Positions 60,551 to 64,000 of a stretch of DNA of 64,000 bases are shown here, piece after piece (within the stretch, counting starts at the first letter, position 1; each line of letters starts with the position of its first letter). Under the pieces are notes generated by a model. It was not told the origin of the DNA and did not search any database. It saw only the letters and a list, made by a program, of their open reading frames with translations. Made by a program: the position numbers and the translations under genes. The stretch is from Haemonchus contortus (Eukaryota > Nematoda > Chromadorea > Rhabditida > Trichostrongylidae). Location: NCBI GenBank assembly GCA_000469685.2, contig LS997566.1, positions 5,480,345-5,544,344 of the forward strand, given 5' to 3'.

Positions 60551-63503
60551 TTACTCCGCAGTTTCTCCCAGCTCACTGCGAACGAAATCCACAATTTCTG
60601 CCTGGTGGCCGGTGACGTACTCGTACACAGTTTGGGATGGATTCAACATAAATGCTTGTCGCAGAAGCGCAGTTTCGTCCTCGTCTATATTCGTCGTCTG
60701 AAAGCACTATAAAAATATTTGCGTCCTTAAAAAAAACGATTACATCTTGTTAACAGCCAAGCAGCGGCGCAGTTCCCCTGACGCACGCTTACCACGACTA
60801 GTTTATGAAAAATTCTTCAACCTAGTACCACTGAGTTTGAGGAAGTTAAAAACGAAAAAAGAAAAAATGACTCAATTTCGAGCGAATTTCCACTGCCTAA
60901 ACTGAGTTATAGTGGGCAAATTAGGAGTGGGCTCATAGTTCCTGAGTTGGGTACCTGAGTATACGAAAATTCATTTTGCATGAATTCACCCATCCCTTGA
61001 GGTTCTTCTTTCTGGGTATGTGCTCTTTCATAGTACTCCAGCGGAGCGAGTGCTTTTACTTTACTTTTATACTCCCCAAAAAAACTCTTGAATTTTAGAT
61101 TTTTTTGAAAATTCAGTTTGCGCGTTGAATGTGGGTGCGCAGAGGAAATTCAATAGTAAGTTCGCTTTCTCCTCAAAGTTATAGGTGAATAAAAATACAT
61201 CATGAGGAATATCTATAGGGAGGAATTCTCAACCCACAAGTTATTCCTTTCAGCAATCCATCGGCGAAGGGTACCCATTTTAAGCAACAATACTGATTAA
61301 ATGGTGCTCACCATTTCAGTTGTAAAACGACTTAGTTATTTCAGTTTTATAGGTTGTAGATTTCACATTGGTTGATGGTAGAAGCTATAATGTTCAAAAA
61401 CCTATTCTATTTCTCCATTTCGGTGTATTCAAGAAGGCATAAAAGAAGCGGATCCTACCCTGGAGAGCGGCATGCACCTAGAACATAACAACACTCTTTC
61501 AAAAAGCATTTCTCATTGCCTGAATGTTACTCTCTCACTATTGAATGGCCATAGTTATATCACCATGATCCTATAGAAGCTTTCACGAAAACTCAGAGAC
61601 CTCGACCCTGTTGAAGTTTTTTCAACACCAGGAAAGACAGCCTCAGAGTAACCACGTTCAAAATGAGCACACTACGTTCTGATCACTAATAATAAATATA
61701 ATATAGTATAGAATGCCTAGTAGCTTTCAGGGGAAAATACCTGTGTCTGCTCAAAATCATTCAGTTCATCCCGATTCTCTTCCACTTCCACTTTCTTCTC
61801 TTCAGGTTTGCGCTCCTCCGGTGGCTCTCCCAGAGTTTCTGACCGCATTCCTATGACATGCTGAAAAGCAAGTGCATTTCGTGAAATATCCAAGGATGAA
61901 GAAATGGATTCAGGTTAACTGAATATGAAAAAGTATCTATATATATTGAGCTCAATCTTTTTCCACCGTAACGTCGGCACCTCCGCCCCAAAATAACCAA
62001 CCTGACAAAGTTGCGCAGCTAATTTTTCCGTGGGGAACAGTCCTTCGATATTGGGTCGCTTGAGTGCTACGACAGAAGCGAATTTTCCCATACTTACGGA
62101 AGAGTTACCCTCTAGAACGACAGAATAGAGAGAATAATGAACACCACGAGCCCTGAAGCCTCTAGCAAATACAGTAAGTAAGTACCTTTCGGATGACTAG
62201 CCGAATACAGACAGGACTTTGGAGGTGCGTAAAGAGCTCTCATACTTCGTATTGTTATGTTTTCGCCAAGCTTGCCAACAGCCATTGCAACTAATTCGCT
62301 GAGAGGTTTTCCATTTACATCAGCAAGTGATTGGAAGTCTACAAAGGTATAAACTACTCGAGAGGAAGGTGGACATGAATGAATCAAAGGCAATTGACGC
62401 ACCGAGATTGACAGAAAGAATTTTGTTTGGTGCCGTTTGTGGAATATTCTTTTGCGCATGATTCAGCACCGCTTCTATCAGTTGTTCCAGCTGTAAGGAA
62501 GATGTAATATAGAATGGGAAATTCGTGAAAAGGTCTTAGCGAAACCTTTAATACGTCATGAGTAAAAGTAAAAGCAACGAAACAGAGCAGAAATGACGAT
62601 ACCAGAAACCAACCAAATTTTTGAAGCTTTCCCCTCGAGCTACGAAGTCTGTTTCACAGCTTAGTTCGACGATAGCAGCTATTGAACCAGTGGATTTGAC
62701 GGCAACAAGTCCTTGAGTCGTAGCACGGCCTCCAAGTCTAAGAGAAGGGACTAACAAAGAGGTATAAGTTTATTTAAATTCAAAATCAGCTCTGAATTGT
62801 TTTCTGTCAGCACTGCTCCTAGGAATTAGAAGTTGCCGAGAAAAGAAGGTGCTACTTTTCAACTTACTTGGCGGCTTTGGCCCACCCTTCGCTTTTGGCT
62901 TGTTCTCTCAGCCATTTTTCCGCCTCAGCAATATTATCCGCTCCAAATTTCACTAGGGCTTTTCTGCAGTTCACATAACTATAACCCGTTCGTTTCCTCA
63001 ACTTCATCAGAGCCTAAATTTATATTCTTGTTCTTTAATGGAATAAGTAATTTACTATTTCTAGAACCTTAAACTTTCTACAATCGCATTCATTCTTTCC
63101 ATACCATCTCATAAAATTTTTTAATCCATATATGCGCATGAAGGGATAGGTAAATCCTAGGTGAAGATAGAATTTTACTTTTTTTGTTCCAAACTTCACA
63201 CCTTGTCGCACGTTCACAAGCTGCGATTTTTATGTCCTCGAGAGCATTCCTCCGAAAACAAGGGAATTCCCGGGTTTTTATTCACAGTTAAGTTCAATTA
63301 ACGTAATACTAGCACCTAACCAATTTTGTGGAACTATCTCAACCTACAGAACCACAAAAAACCGTCATTTACATTCTCCAGGGCTTATCACAAAAAGCTA
63401 CCTCCTTGCTGACTGAAACACTTGGCTCGGGTGCTGCTGAACTGAGGCTCCGTCTCAGTAACGACATTGGGACTGGTCCTCGAAAAAGCTGACGCAACAT
63501 CAT
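60551..63503 (-). CDS. tsfm-1: Mitochondrial elongation factor Ts, 329 aa
   Basis: Exons (minus): 63,503-63,402; 63,013-62,868; 62,737-62,614; 62,490-62,403; 62,338-62,186; 62,111-62,002; 61,860-61,741; 60,697-60,551. All phases match (990 nt including TAA). EF-Ts is the nucleotide exchange factor that regenerates EF-Tu-GTP in mitochondrial translation. Residues 1-30 are rich in Arg, Ser and Leu, lack acidic residues before about position 25, and read as a mitochondrial presequence ([20 protein letters not shown]). Then come the UBA-like N-domain with [16 protein letters not shown] and [19 protein letters not shown], the TQGLVAV strand, and the key EF-Tu contact CETDFVAR (TDFV at 112-115). 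The C-terminal core has [16 protein letters not shown] and a [11 protein letters not shown] segment near the end. A charged Glu/Lys-rich insert occupies about 250-275. Length matches metazoan orthologues. The gene symbol is by orthology to the Caenorhabditis name. No defects were seen. Confidence 0.95.
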
Positions 63504-63906
63504 CGCGGCTTTAACAACGCTGAGCTTTACGAGATTGATGTTTATTAATGAGAACGACAAAAATATAAAGAAGTGTCGGAAAGGAAAGAGATAATAACAA
63601 GATAAGAGAAATGACAAACAAAAAAGAAAACTTCCATAAACAGTCGTAGCGCTGTGATTTCAATTGGATCTCTTTCACTACTGGCAAGCCTATCAATATC
63701 CACAACAAAGAAAAGGACAACGAATTTTGCACCTGTACACACACTACAAAAGACGATTCTAAAATCAGAGTAGAAAAGCCCAAACAAGAAAACCACCAAA
63801 ATGGAAAAAAAGAATGGAACAAAACCAGGTGCGATTAGCGTTCGAGCATACTTTCTCATTGGAGCGCGTCAACCTTGCACCTGACGTTTGCAACGGGGTA
63901 AGTGCA
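63504..63906. promoter_or_regulatory. Intergenic region upstream of tsfm-1, possibly bidirectional
   Basis: About 400 bp separate the EF-Ts start codon from a plus-strand ATG at 63,907. On the minus strand the stretch is pyrimidine-rich, so translated frames there look artificially hydrophobic. The minus-strand sequence just upstream of the start includes AAAGCTCAG, a possible trans-splice acceptor near 63,523. Confidence 0.4.
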
Positions 63907-64000
63907 ATGAGTGCCTCTGATTGTGAGTCTTGGGAGAGACCATCATCTCAAGGGGACGACGATCATCCCAGATCCATTCCAATAATACCAAAGCAGTGCG
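63907..64000 (+). CDS. Possible first exon of a divergent gene, cut by the window edge
   Basis: From ATG at 63,907 the frame stays open for 31 codons to the end. The peptide is hydrophilic and Ser/Asp-rich (MSASDCESWERPSSQGDDDH at its start), unlike random AT-rich frames nearby. It is too short to recognise. It would be divergent from tsfm-1. Confidence 0.3.
   Translation, partial: MSASDCESWERPSSQGDDDHPRSIPIIPKQC

Noticed and set aside
63511..63859. Two overlapping hydrophobic minus-strand frames upstream of tsfm-1
   Set aside because: The Phe/Leu/Val-rich peptides reflect a pyrimidine-rich non-coding stretch. No conserved family was recognised and splice joining gave no convincing protein.

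Overview
The window is nuclear DNA from a nematode, most likely a rhabditid or strongylid worm; the order is inferred. The evidence is a complete SRE-type chemoreceptor gene (a nematode-only family), genes cut by many short introns with TTTCAG-type acceptors, acceptor sites a few bases upstream of initiator ATGs as expected for spliced-leader trans-splicing, and a gene with the cysteine pattern of nematode CPG4 domains. No bacterial operons, rRNA or CRISPR arrays were seen. All gene models were built by hand from reading frames, splice signals and intron phases. Each main model closes to a whole number of codons.

Layout. 1-17.5 kb is repeat-rich and nearly gene-free: a perfect 150-bp palindrome at 4.0-4.2 kb, tRNA-derived SINE copies at 9.4, 10.6 and 11.3 kb, an (ATT)n tract, and a weak three-exon candidate gene on the minus strand at 16.1-16.7 kb. 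17.55-25.1 kb holds the plus-strand sre chemoreceptor gene (7 exons, 323 aa). 25-31 kb has a 189-bp MITE with an exact 9-bp target duplication and a ~540-bp block of alternating inverted repeats. 31.4-34.3 kb holds a plus-strand Vasa/GLH-like DEAD-box paralogue. It is intact by splice phase, but every ATPase motif that can be located is altered and the second RecA domain is absent. 35.7-40.7 kb holds a minus-strand gene, convergent with it, for a secreted cysteine-rich CPG4-like protein with an acidic Thr/Ser-rich stalk and a GPI-anchor signal. A 22-bp-arm hairpin lies between these two genes. 41-60 kb is again mostly repeats: SINE copies, a 1,577-bp Tc1/mariner element with a dead transposase, and a piggyBac-like non-autonomous element. 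60.5-63.5 kb holds the minus-strand gene for mitochondrial elongation factor Ts (8 exons, 329 aa). A possible divergent plus-strand first exon runs off the right edge.

The genes do not form an evident pathway. They are a sensory receptor, a germline-helicase relative, a cell-surface or eggshell-type proteoglycan relative and a mitochondrial translation factor. The items most worth a second look are the catalytically dead one-domain helicase, the GPI-anchored CPG4-like protein and the foldback and palindromic repeats.
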